DNA of 64,000 bases from Rubrivivax sp. SCN 71-131 (GTDB lineage Bacteria; Pseudomonadota; Gammaproteobacteria; Burkholderiales; Burkholderiaceae_C): contig MEFD01000018.1 in NCBI GenBank assembly GCA_001724995.1, forward strand, positions 142,837 to 206,836, read 5' to 3'. Under the pieces are notes generated by a model, which did not search any database, had not been told where the DNA came from, and saw only the letters and a list, made by a program, of their open reading frames with translations. Shown here in pieces: positions 56,866-64,000 of the stretch. The number at the start of each line of letters is the position of its first letter. Position 1 is the first letter of the stretch. A program made the translations under genes and the position numbers.

Positions 56866-58485
56866 ATGCCGACCAGCGATTCATCGCCCACCGACGTCCC
56901 GCCGGCCGATCCCGCCGCGCCGGCCGGCGGCACGCTGCGCCCCATCCGCTTCGTCCACCGCGGCGCCGTCGTCGAGGTCGACGGCCTCGCGCCGACGACG
57001 ACCGTGCTGCAATGGCTGCGCGAGCACGCGCGCCGGATGGGCACGAAGGAGGGCTGCAACGAGGGCGACTGCGGCGCCTGCACCGTCGTCGTCGCCGAGC
57101 TGGCCGAGGCCGATGGAGACGCCGCCGCGGTGCCGACGCGCGCGACGGTGGTCGGCGGCCTCGTGCTGCGGCCGGTCAACGCCTGCCTGCGCTACCTGCC
57201 CACGCTCGACGGCAAGGCGCTGCTGACGGTGGAGGACCTGCGCGCGATCGCCGGCGGCGAGCTGCACCCGGTGCAGCAGGCGCTGGTCGAGTGCCACGGC
57301 TCGCAGTGCGGCTTCTGCACGCCGGGCATCGCGATGACGCTGTCCAACACCTACGAGCGCCACTTGGCCGCGGGCAGCCGGCCCTTGCGCCAGGAGCTGG
57401 CCGACGACCTCGCGGGCAACCTCTGCCGCTGCACCGGCTACCGGCCCATCCTGGACGCGGGCCAGCGCATGTTCGAGCTGCCGGCCAGGCGCCTGGACGC
57501 CGCACCCCTCGTCGCGGCGCTGCGCCGGCTCGCCGCGGACCCGCCGCTGGCCTACGCCGCCGTCGACCCGGCCTTCGGTGCGCGGCGGCGCTTCGACGCG
57601 CCGCGCACGCTGGATGCGCTGGCCGCGCTGCGCGCCGCGCGTCCGCAGGCGCGCCTGCTCGCCGGCGCGACCGACGTCGGCCTGTGGACGAACAAGGGCT
57701 TTCGCGACCTCGGCGACCTGATCCATCTCGGCGAGGTGCGCGAGCTCGCGCGCATCCGCCAGGACGAGCGCGAGATCGAGATCGGCGCCGGCGCGCCGCT
57801 GGAGGACGCCTGGGGCGCGCTGGCCGCGCGCGTGCCCGCGCTCGCCGAGGTCTGGCTGCGCTTCGCCTCGCCGCCGGTGCGCCACGCCGGCACCATGGGC
57901 GGCAACGTCGCCAACGGCTCGCCGATCGGCGACAGCGCGCCGGTGCTGATCGCGCTCGACGCGCGCATCGTGCTGCGCAGGGGCGGCGACGAGCGCACGC
58001 TGCCGCTGGCGGACTTCTACCTCGACTACATGAAGAACCGCCTCGAGCCCGGCGAGTTCGTGCGCGCGCTGCGCGTGCCCCTGCCTGCGGCCGGCACCCT
58101 CGTGCGCTGCTGGAAGATCAGCAAGCGCTACGACTGCGACATCTCCTCGGTGTGCGCGGCCTTCGCGCTGGAGCTGGACGGACCGTGCGTGCGCTCGCTG
58201 CGCCTGGCCTACGGCGGCATGGCGGCGATCGTCAAGCGCGCGGCGGCGGCCGAGGCGGCGCTCGTCGGCAAGCCCTGGAGCGAAGCCCACGTGCGCGCGG
58301 CGATGGCGGCTCTCGGCACCGACTTCGCGCCGCTGTCCGACGTGCGCGCCAGCGCCGGCCACCGCATGAAGGTCGCGCAGCGCCTGCTGCTGAAGTTCTG
58401 GCACGAGACGCGCGCCGATGCGCCGCTGCCGGCCGCGCAGACCTCGGTCTGGAGCGTGCTGCCCCGGCCGCCGGCCGCCCTCTGA
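56866..58485 (+). CDS. xdhA: Xanthine dehydrogenase small subunit (2Fe-2S and FAD)
   Basis: Carries the two 2Fe-2S clusters and FAD of bacterial xanthine dehydrogenase. The 539-residue product has the plant-type ferredoxin motif CNEGDCGACTVV, the second cluster CGFCTPG with CRCTGYRPI, and the FAD-binding LLAGATDVGLW and GGNVANGSPIGDSAPVL. The first 22 residues are a Pro/Ala-rich extension (SSPTDVPPADPAAPAGG) not typical of the family. xdhB begins 34 bases later. Confidence 0.95.
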   Translation: MPTSDSSPTDVPPADPAAPAGGTLRPIRFVHRGAVVEVDGLAPTTTVLQWLREHARRMGTKEGCNEGDCGACTVVVAELAEADGDAAAVPTRATVVGGLVLRPVNACLRYLPTLDGKALLTVEDLRAIAGGELHPVQQALVECHGSQCGFCTPGIAMTLSNTYERHLAAGSRPLRQELADDLAGNLCRCTGYRPILDAGQRMFELPARRLDAAPLVAALRRLAADPPLAYAAVDPAFGARRRFDAPRTLDALAALRAARPQARLLAGATDVGLWTNKGFRDLGDLIHLGEVRELARIRQDEREIEIGAGAPLEDAWGALAARVPALAEVWLRFASPPVRHAGTMGGNVANGSPIGDSAPVLIALDARIVLRRGGDERTLPLADFYLDYMKNRLEPGEFVRALRVPLPAAGTLVRCWKISKRYDCDISSVCAAFALELDGPCVRSLRLAYGGMAAIVKRAAAAEAALVGKPWSEAHVRAAMAALGTDFAPLSDVRASAGHRMKVAQRLLLKFWHETRADAPLPAAQTSVWSVLPRPPAAL

Positions 58486-58519
58486 CGCCGATGCGCAGGC
58501 ACGGCAGGAGCCCGCGACG

Positions 58520-60970
58520 ATGAACCAGCCCCTGGAGGAATTCCTGCGCGCGCCGGCGCCGGCGGCGCCGTGTGCCGACCATCGCGCCATGCCCGCGCGC
58601 CGCTTCGACCTCGAGGCGGAGGCGCGCCGCCGGCGCGAAGGCGCGCGCGTGGGCATCGGCCAGCCGCACGAGTCGGCGGCGCTGCACGTCGCCGGCGAGG
58701 CGCCCTACGTCGACGACCTGCCCGAGCTGGAGGGCACGCTGCACGTGGCGCTCGGCCTGTCGCCGGTGGCGCACGGGTGCGTCACGGGCCTGGACCTCGC
58801 GCTGCTGCGCGCGCAGCCCGGCGTGGTCGCGGTGCTCACCGCCGCCGACATCCCCGGCGTCAACGACTGCGGGCCGATCCAGCACGACGACCCCATCCTC
58901 GCCGAGCTGAGCTTCGACGGGCAGGGGCGGGCGAGTGGCCACGTGCACTACCTCGGCCAGCCGGTGTTCGCCGTCGTCGCCCGCGACCGCGAGCTCGCGC
59001 GCCGCGCCGCGGCGCGCGCGAAGGACGCGCTGTCGATCGAGCCGCTGCCGGCCGTCCTGGGCGCGCGCGAGGCGCACGCCCGGCAGCACTGGGTGATTCC
59101 GCCGATGCACCTGGCGCGCGGCGATGCGGCCGGCGCGATCGCCGCCGCGCCGTACCGCGCCCGCGGCGCGCTCTCGGTCGGCGGCCAGGAGCAGTTCTAC
59201 CTCGAAGGCCAGATCTCCTACGCGCAGCCGCAGGAGGACGGCGGCATGCGCGTGCTCTGCTCGACGCAGCACCCGAGCGAGATGCAGCACCTGGTGGCGC
59301 ACGCGCTGGGCGTCGCCTCGCACCGCGTCGTCGTCGAGTGCCGGCGCATGGGCGGGGGCTTCGGCGGCAAGGAGTCGCAGTCGGCGCTCTTCGCCTGCGT
59401 CGCCGCGGTGGCGGCGCGGCAGCTCTCGCGCCCGGTCAAGCTGCGGCTGGACCGCGACGACGACTTCCTCGTCACCGGGCGTCGCCACGGCTTCGAGTTC
59501 GACTGGGAGGCCGGCTTCGACGACGAAGGCCGCGTCCTCGGCGTCGAGGTCTCGCTGATCGCCAATGCCGGCTTCTCCACCGACCTCACGCCGCCGGTGA
59601 TGACGCGCGCCATCTGCCACTTCGACAACGCCTACTGGCTGCCGAACGTCGCCATGCACGGCTACTGCGCGCGCACGAACACGCAGAGCAACACGGCCTT
59701 CCGCGGCTTCGGCGGGCCGCAGGGCGCGATCGCCATCGAGTTCATCATGGACACGATCGCGCGCAAGCTCGGGCGCGACCCGCTGCAGGTGCGGCGCGCC
59801 AATTTCTACGGCATCGGCGAGCGTGACCTGACGCCTTACGGACAGAAGGTCGAGGACAACATCCTCGAGGCGCTCGTGGCGCGGCTGGCCGCCGAGTCCG
59901 GCTACGCCGCGCGCCGCGAGGCGATCGCCGCCTGGAACGCGGGCAGCCCGCTGCTCAAGCGCGGCATCGCGCTGACGCCGGTGAAGTTCGGCATCTCATT
60001 CAACGTCAGCCACTTCAACCAGGCCGGCGCGCTGGTGCACGTCTACGCCGACGGCAGCGTGCTCGTCAACCACGGCGGCACCGAGATGGGGCAGGGCCTG
60101 AACACCAAGGTGGCGCAGGTCGTCGCGCACGAGCTGGGCATCGACTTCGCGCGCGTGCGCTGCACCGCCACCGACACGAGCAAGGTCGCCAACACCTCGG
60201 CGACCGCGGCCTCCACCGGCGCCGACCTCAACGGCAAGGCCGCCGAGGACGCCGCGCGCCAGGTGCGGCAGCGGCTGGCCGCCTTCTTCGCCGCGCGCCA
60301 CGGCGTGGCCGAGGCGGACGTGCGCCTGGCCGGCGGCGAGGTCGGCGCCGGGGAGGTGCGCGAGCCTTTCGATGCGCTCGTCGCCGCCGCCTACCAGGCC
60401 CGCGTGCAGCTCTGGAGCGACGGCTTCTACGCCACGCCGGGCCTGTCGTGGGACCGCGAGACGATGACCGGCCGCCCCTTCTTCTACTTCGCCTACGGCG
60501 CCGCGGTGTCGGAGGTCGTCGTCGACACGCTGACCGGCGAGCACAAGCTGCTGGCCGTGCACGTGCTGCACGACGTCGGGCGCTCGCTCAACCCGGCGAT
60601 CGACATCGGCCAGGTCGAGGGCGCCTTCATCCAGGGCATGGGCTGGCTCACCAGCGAGGAGCTGTGGTGGCACCCGCGGACCGGCAGGCTGATGACGCAC
60701 GCGCCGTCGACCTACAAGGTGCCCACGGCCAACGACTGCCCGCCGGTGTTCGACGTGCGCCTCTTCGAGGCGGACAACCCGAGCGACACCATCCACCGCA
60801 GCAAGGCGGTCGGCGAGCCGCCGCTGCTGCTGCCGTTCTCGGTCATCCTCGCGATCCGCGACGCCGTCTCTGCCGTCGGCGGCCACCGCGTCGACCCGCC
60901 GCTGCGCGCGCCGGCGACACCCGAGGCCATCCTCGACGCCATCGACGCGGTACAGGGCAGCGCAGTGTGA
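58520..60970 (+). CDS. xdhB: Xanthine dehydrogenase large subunit (molybdopterin)
   Basis: Molybdenum-cofactor subunit, 816 residues, that hydroxylates hypoxanthine and xanthine to urate. It shows GEAPYVDDLPELEGTLHVAL, GGQEQFYLEGQISYAQPQED, RMGGGFGGKESQ, NTAFRGFGGPQGAIAIEFIM and the catalytic Glu in SKAVGEPPLLLPFSV. The first 35 residues are an extension relative to many XdhB proteins. Its stop overlaps the xdhC start. Confidence 0.95.
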   Translation: MNQPLEEFLRAPAPAAPCADHRAMPARRFDLEAEARRRREGARVGIGQPHESAALHVAGEAPYVDDLPELEGTLHVALGLSPVAHGCVTGLDLALLRAQPGVVAVLTAADIPGVNDCGPIQHDDPILAELSFDGQGRASGHVHYLGQPVFAVVARDRELARRAAARAKDALSIEPLPAVLGAREAHARQHWVIPPMHLARGDAAGAIAAAPYRARGALSVGGQEQFYLEGQISYAQPQEDGGMRVLCSTQHPSEMQHLVAHALGVASHRVVVECRRMGGGFGGKESQSALFACVAAVAARQLSRPVKLRLDRDDDFLVTGRRHGFEFDWEAGFDDEGRVLGVEVSLIANAGFSTDLTPPVMTRAICHFDNAYWLPNVAMHGYCARTNTQSNTAFRGFGGPQGAIAIEFIMDTIARKLGRDPLQVRRANFYGIGERDLTPYGQKVEDNILEALVARLAAESGYAARREAIAAWNAGSPLLKRGIALTPVKFGISFNVSHFNQAGALVHVYADGSVLVNHGGTEMGQGLNTKVAQVVAHELGIDFARVRCTATDTSKVANTSATAASTGADLNGKAAEDAARQVRQRLAAFFAARHGVAEADVRLAGGEVGAGEVREPFDALVAAAYQARVQLWSDGFYATPGLSWDRETMTGRPFFYFAYGAAVSEVVVDTLTGEHKLLAVHVLHDVGRSLNPAIDIGQVEGAFIQGMGWLTSEELWWHPRTGRLMTHAPSTYKVPTANDCPPVFDVRLFEADNPSDTIHRSKAVGEPPLLLPFSVILAIRDAVSAVGGHRVDPPLRAPATPEAILDAIDAVQGSAV

Positions 60971-61767
60971 CCGACGCGGCGCTGCGACAAGCGGCAGCGC
61001 AGTGGCTTTGCGCCGGCCGCGCTGCGATGCAGGTGCAGGTGCTGTCGGCGCGCGGTTCGGTGCCTCGGCAGCCCGGTACGCGGATGCTCGTCGCCGCCGA
61101 CGAGGTGCTCGGGACGATCGGCGGCGGTCACCTCGAATGGCGCGCGATCGACACCGCACGCGCGCGCCTCGCGGCCGGGCAGGACGAGGCCGTGGACGAC
61201 GCGGTCGCGCTCGGCCCCGCGCTCGGGCAGTGCTGCGGCGGCACGCTCGTGCTGCGCACGCAGCGGCTCACGCCGGCGCTGCTGGCGCAGTGGCCGATGC
61301 CGGCGCCGCGCTTCACGCTGCAGGTCTATGGCGCCGGCCACGTCGGACGCGCCGTCGTCGCGCTGCTGGAGGGCATCGACTGCCGCGTGCAGTGGGTCGA
61401 CGAGCGCGAGAGCGAGTTCCCTGCCGCGCCGTCGGCGCCTCACGTCGAGCGCGTCTGCGCCGAGCCGGTCGAGGCCGAGGTCGCGCTCGCGCCGTCGGGC
61501 GCGTTCTACCTCGTGCTCACGCACAGCCACGACCTGGACCTGCGCATCGCCGAGGCCGTCCTGCGCCGCGGCGACTTCGGCTACCTCGGCCTGATCGGCT
61601 CCAGGACCAAGCGCGCGCGCTTCCTGCACCGCTACGAGGCGCGAGGAATCGCGCCCGACGTGCTCGCCCGCATGACCTGCCCGGTCGGCGTCGAGGGCAT
61701 CGAGGGCAAGGCGCCGGAGGTGATCGCGATCGCCGTCGTGGCGCAGCTCCTGCAGGTGCCGGCCTGA
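60967..61767 (+). CDS. xdhC: Xanthine dehydrogenase accessory protein XdhC
   Basis: Binds the molybdenum cofactor, protects its sulfuration and inserts it into XdhB. The 266-residue product has SARGSVPRQPGTRMLV, GTIGGGHLEWRAID, LGQCCGGTLVL, the Rossmann motif VYGAGHVGRAVV, and GLIGSRTKRARFLHR with CPVGVEGIEGKAPEVIAIAV. It starts with GTG at 60967, four bases inside xdhB, and ends the xdhABC operon. Confidence 0.94.
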   Translation: MTDAALRQAAAQWLCAGRAAMQVQVLSARGSVPRQPGTRMLVAADEVLGTIGGGHLEWRAIDTARARLAAGQDEAVDDAVALGPALGQCCGGTLVLRTQRLTPALLAQWPMPAPRFTLQVYGAGHVGRAVVALLEGIDCRVQWVDERESEFPAAPSAPHVERVCAEPVEAEVALAPSGAFYLVLTHSHDLDLRIAEAVLRRGDFGYLGLIGSRTKRARFLHRYEARGIAPDVLARMTCPVGVEGIEGKAPEVIAIAVVAQLLQVPA

Positions 61768-61789
61768 ACCCCGCGCCGGCCGGGCGCTG

Positions 61790-61830
61790 CTCTAGGGCTT
61801 GTTCACGCTATGCGAGGGCACGTCCTAGAG
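61790..61830. other. Inverted repeat CTCTAGG/CCTAGAG between convergent genes
   Basis: Perfect 7-base arms (61790-61796 and 61824-61830) flank a 27-base loop in the spacer between xdhC and the convergent gntR-type gene; the right arm contains the regulator's TAG stop. It may form a weak bidirectional stop structure. There is no T-run. Confidence 0.4.
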
Positions 61831-62511
61831 GTGTCGCAGGTAGCGCACGCCGATGTAGGCGTGCTCGCGCATCAGGCCCTCGACGCGCGCGGCCTCGCGG
61901 TTCTCGAGCGCCTCGAACACCAGCCGGTGCTGAAGCTGGGCGACGCGCAGCTTCTCGTACTCCTTGGCCAGCGCGCTGCGGTCGACGGTGATCGAGTCGG
62001 ACGACGCGAACGGCAGCCGGTTGTTGCGTTCGATCGCCTCGGCGACGACGCGGCTTTCGCCGGCGCCGGCGATGGTGCGGTGGAAGACCTCGTTGAGGCG
62101 GCTCCAGGCGTCGATGTCGCCGGCATCCAGTCGGCCCTTGGCCAACACTTGCTCGCCCTCGTCGAGGCAGGCGGCAAGTTGCGCATGCACCGCGGGCGAC
62201 AGGCCATGCTCGGCCAGCCGGCGTGCGGCAAGCCCCTCGAGCACGCTGCGCACGTCGACGGCGCAGCGCACGTCGGCCTCCGAGAACGCGCGCACGGCAT
62301 AGCCGCGCCGCCCGCTGCGCTCGAGCAGGCCCTCATGTTCGAGCGTGCGTACCGCCAGTCGCACCGGCGTACGCGAGACGCCCAGCTCCTCCGCCAGCGG
62401 CAGCTCGGCCAGGCGCTCGCCGGCCTTGAAGCGGCCGCTGACGATCAGGTTGCGCAGCGCGGCGACGACGCCGGCAGGCGCAATGGGTTCGTGGGCGGTG
62501 GATTCGGTCAC
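61825..62511 (-). CDS. GntR-family transcriptional regulator (FCD/FadR type)
   Basis: A 228-residue regulator. The winged HTH is at residues about 10-75 (ALRNLIVSGRFKAGERLAEL, LAEELGVSRTPVRLAVRTLE, HEGLLERSGRRGYAV), followed by an all-helical FCD effector domain with FHRTIAGAGESRVV and QHRLVFEALENREAARV. The start GTG at 62511 overlaps the amidohydrolase stop by four bases, so it is translated from that operon. It may regulate that operon or the purine genes convergent to it. Confidence 0.86.
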   Translation of the reverse strand: MTESTAHEPIAPAGVVAALRNLIVSGRFKAGERLAELPLAEELGVSRTPVRLAVRTLEHEGLLERSGRRGYAVRAFSEADVRCAVDVRSVLEGLAARRLAEHGLSPAVHAQLAACLDEGEQVLAKGRLDAGDIDAWSRLNEVFHRTIAGAGESRVVAEAIERNNRLPFASSDSITVDRSALAKEYEKLRVAQLQHRLVFEALENREAARVEGLMREHAYIGVRYLRHL

Positions 62512-63734
62512 GGTGCAACTGTAGTCCCTGCGCAGCCCATGCGGCCGAGCGACCGGACCTGCAGCGGCCCGCGCAGCGCCGCGAAATCGACCCATGGCGA
62601 GGCGCCGAGCAGCAGGGCTTCGAACGGGGTGCCCTGCGCAAGCGTCGGTGCGGCGTCGCCGAAGTGGCGCCGGGGCGCCGAGGTCGCCGCGGCGAGCACG
62701 GCGGCCAGCGGCAGCCCTGCCTCGACGAAGCGCTGCAGCTCGTCGACCAGGGCACGCCCATGCTCCACGCCCATGCTGCCCGCATCGGTGCCGGCGAGCA
62801 CGACGACGCCGATCTCGTGCGCCAGCCGCAGGTGCTCGGCGTGGCCGTCGAGGATGCGGCGCAGGTTGCCGACGGTGTTCGGCGACCAGCCCACGGCCGC
62901 GGGCTCGGCCCACTGGAAGTGCACCGGGCAGAAGGTCGGCGTCCAGGCCAGACCGCGATCGCGCATGCGCAGCAGGGTCTCGCGGTCCATGAAGAAGCCG
63001 TGCTCGATCGAGTCGACCCCGGCTTCGACCGCTACCGCCAGCCCCTTGGCGCCGCTGCAGTGCGCCAGCACCTTGCGTCCGGCGGCGTGCGCCGCGTCGA
63101 CGACGCAGCGCGCCGCGGCGGCGTCGAACTGCGGCTCGTCGGTGACGGCGCCGGCGTCGAAATCGATGATGCCGGTGAGGATCAGCTTGATCTCGTCGCC
63201 GTCGACCGCCAGGCGCTGCACCGAGCTGCGGATGCTCGCCGCGTCGTCGACATCCATCGCCATGAAAGCGCCGTAGCGCTTGGCGCGCTTGACGCCAAGG
63301 CCCGCGGAGCGCACCTGCGCCAGTCCGCTGCCGGGGCGGCGTGCTTCCTCGCGCACGAGGTGGTTGAGTCCGTGGCGGTCGCCGGCGTCGCGCACCTGCG
63401 TGACACCACAGGCCAAGGCTTGGCGCGCGCTCGCACGCGCGGCCTCGGCGAGTTGCCCGACGCCTTGCTTGAGGTGTGCCGCACGCACGGCGGTGTCGGT
63501 GGGTGCACCGTCGAGGAACAGGTGAACGTGGGCGTCGACCAGCCCCGGCATGAGGAAGGCGCCGCGCTCGACGCGCCAGCCCTGCGCCTCCAGTGCCGCG
63601 CCGTGGTCGCCGGAGTCGATGGCGACGACGCGTCCGTCTTCGACGCTGAAGGTCGTGCGTTCGCCGGCGTGGCGCACCTCGCCGTCGAACCACTCGTCGA
63701 CGACGAAGGCCAGGCACCGTGGTGTGGGATCCAT
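62508..63734 (-). CDS. Amidohydrolase-family metal-dependent hydrolase
   Basis: A 408-residue enzyme of the imidazolonepropionase/prolidase-like amidohydrolase group. Metal ligands are visible in PGLVDAHVHLF, HCSGAKGLAVAVEAGVDSIEHGFF (split over two ligands), and LAGTDAGSMGVEHG; a Lys in GDEIKLILTGI may be the carboxylated ligand. ATG at 63734 has a GAGGG site; a GTG seven codons upstream would overlap the preceding stop. The substrate cannot be read from the sequence. It lies between a methyltransferase-like gene and a GntR gene in one operon. Confidence 0.8.
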   Translation of the reverse strand: MDPTPRCLAFVVDEWFDGEVRHAGERTTFSVEDGRVVAIDSGDHGAALEAQGWRVERGAFLMPGLVDAHVHLFLDGAPTDTAVRAAHLKQGVGQLAEAARASARQALACGVTQVRDAGDRHGLNHLVREEARRPGSGLAQVRSAGLGVKRAKRYGAFMAMDVDDAASIRSSVQRLAVDGDEIKLILTGIIDFDAGAVTDEPQFDAAAARCVVDAAHAAGRKVLAHCSGAKGLAVAVEAGVDSIEHGFFMDRETLLRMRDRGLAWTPTFCPVHFQWAEPAAVGWSPNTVGNLRRILDGHAEHLRLAHEIGVVVLAGTDAGSMGVEHGRALVDELQRFVEAGLPLAAVLAAATSAPRRHFGDAAPTLAQGTPFEALLLGASPWVDFAALRGPLQVRSLGRMGCAGTTVAP

Positions 63735-63747
63735 CGTCACCCTCGCC

Positions 63748-64000
63748 TCAGGCACGGTAGAACTTGCGCACCACGCGCAGCGCGTTCGCGCCCGACTGCC
63801 CGAGGAAGCTGCGGTAGGTCGCCATCACGGGGTGATCCTCGGCCAGCGGGGCGTAGGCGCGCCACGGCGTGCCGAGCACGGTGTCGAAGCCCAGCGGCAC
63901 CGCGATCGTGAGGAAGGCGCACTCGAGCGCGTGCTTGAGGTCCGAGCCGTCGACGGCCTTGGGCGGCAGCTGCTGGCCGATGTTCGAGAGGCCGCCCATC
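63748..64000 (-). CDS. Pterin-binding methyltransferase-like protein (C-terminal fragment, cut by edge)
   Basis: Only the last 83-84 residues are in the window. The stretch MGGLSNIGQQLPPK followed by an Ala-rich helix (ALECAFLTIAVPLGFDTVLG) resembles the C-terminal part of dihydropteroate-synthase-fold methyltransferases (AcsE/MtrH/MetH pterin domain), in which a GLSN segment lines the pterin site. It ends RVVRKFYRA*. It is the upstream gene of the amidohydrolase-GntR operon (13 bases apart). The assignment is tentative because most of the protein is missing. Confidence 0.45.
   Translation of the reverse strand, partial: MGGLSNIGQQLPPKAVDGSDLKHALECAFLTIAVPLGFDTVLGTPWRAYAPLAEDHPVMATYRSFLGQSGANALRVVRKFYRA

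Noticed and set aside
61801..61860. Possible factor-independent terminator between xdhC and the GntR gene
   Set aside because: The hairpin has a 27-base loop and no T-run on either strand, so it is kept only as an inverted repeat.

Overview
The window looks like the chromosome of a high-GC betaproteobacterium, most likely a member of the Burkholderiales (Rubrivivax/Leptothrix-type relatives). The reasons are uniformly GC-rich third positions, the gene order ponA/mrcA <> pilMNOPQ - aroK - aroB - dgt - gltB - gltD - mlaFEDACB, and the presence of a PHA-system protein, Liv-type ABC and TRAP uptake systems and purine catabolism genes. No rRNA, tRNA, CRISPR array or complete insertion sequence was seen.

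Region 1 (1-14.0 kb) holds the type IV pilus assembly operon (pilM, N, O, P, Q, each overlapping the next or closely spaced), divergent from a penicillin-binding protein 1A gene cut by the left edge. An Ig-like-domain lipoprotein sits between pilQ and aroK. The usual aroK-aroB pair is split by about 2.1 kb carrying a type IV pilin gene on the opposite strand (with a near-consensus sigma-54 promoter and a clear terminator), an HTH-Sel1 protein whose coding sequence contains a run of 15 G, and a DUF4258/DUF2283 pair that resembles a toxin-antitoxin module. aroB, dgt and a degenerate REP-type transposase-like gene follow.

Region 2 (14.0-33.9 kb) holds glutamate synthase (gltBD), the complete Mla phospholipid-transport set (mlaF, E, D, A, C, B), two tandem secreted beta-helix paralogues on the opposite strand, an acyl-CoA dehydrogenase with a TetR regulator and a palindromic operator over its promoter, a GspA/GspB pair, and transaldolase plus glucose-6-phosphate isomerase.

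Region 3 (33.9-43.8 kb) holds a five-gene branched-chain-amino-acid-type ABC uptake operon (livK-H-M-G-F order), a membrane hydrolase of the YdjM type, three peptidase/amidohydrolase genes and a PHA-system protein.

Region 4 (43.8-51.8 kb) is the most unusual part: a LysR-controlled set on the minus strand encoding a double-cupin/VanB-type reductase fusion, an acetamidase/formamidase, a LigB-LigA-type extradiol ring-cleavage dioxygenase and a TRAP transporter. It looks like an uptake-and-ring-cleavage pathway for an aromatic or N-heteroaromatic acid. Two of its genes carry small frameshifting repeat expansions and the TRAP small permease is short, so the cluster is decaying, phase-variable, or affected by sequence errors.

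Region 5 (51.8-64.0 kb) holds purine and glyoxylate catabolism: hydroxyisourate hydrolase, glycerate kinase, hydroxypyruvate isomerase, guanine deaminase, and xanthine dehydrogenase A, B and C. A TacA/TacT-type (DUF1778/GNAT) toxin-antitoxin module is lodged in the middle. The window ends with a GntR regulator, an amidohydrolase and a truncated pterin-dependent methyltransferase-like gene in one minus-strand operon. All assignments come from reading motifs and gene order; no database search was made.
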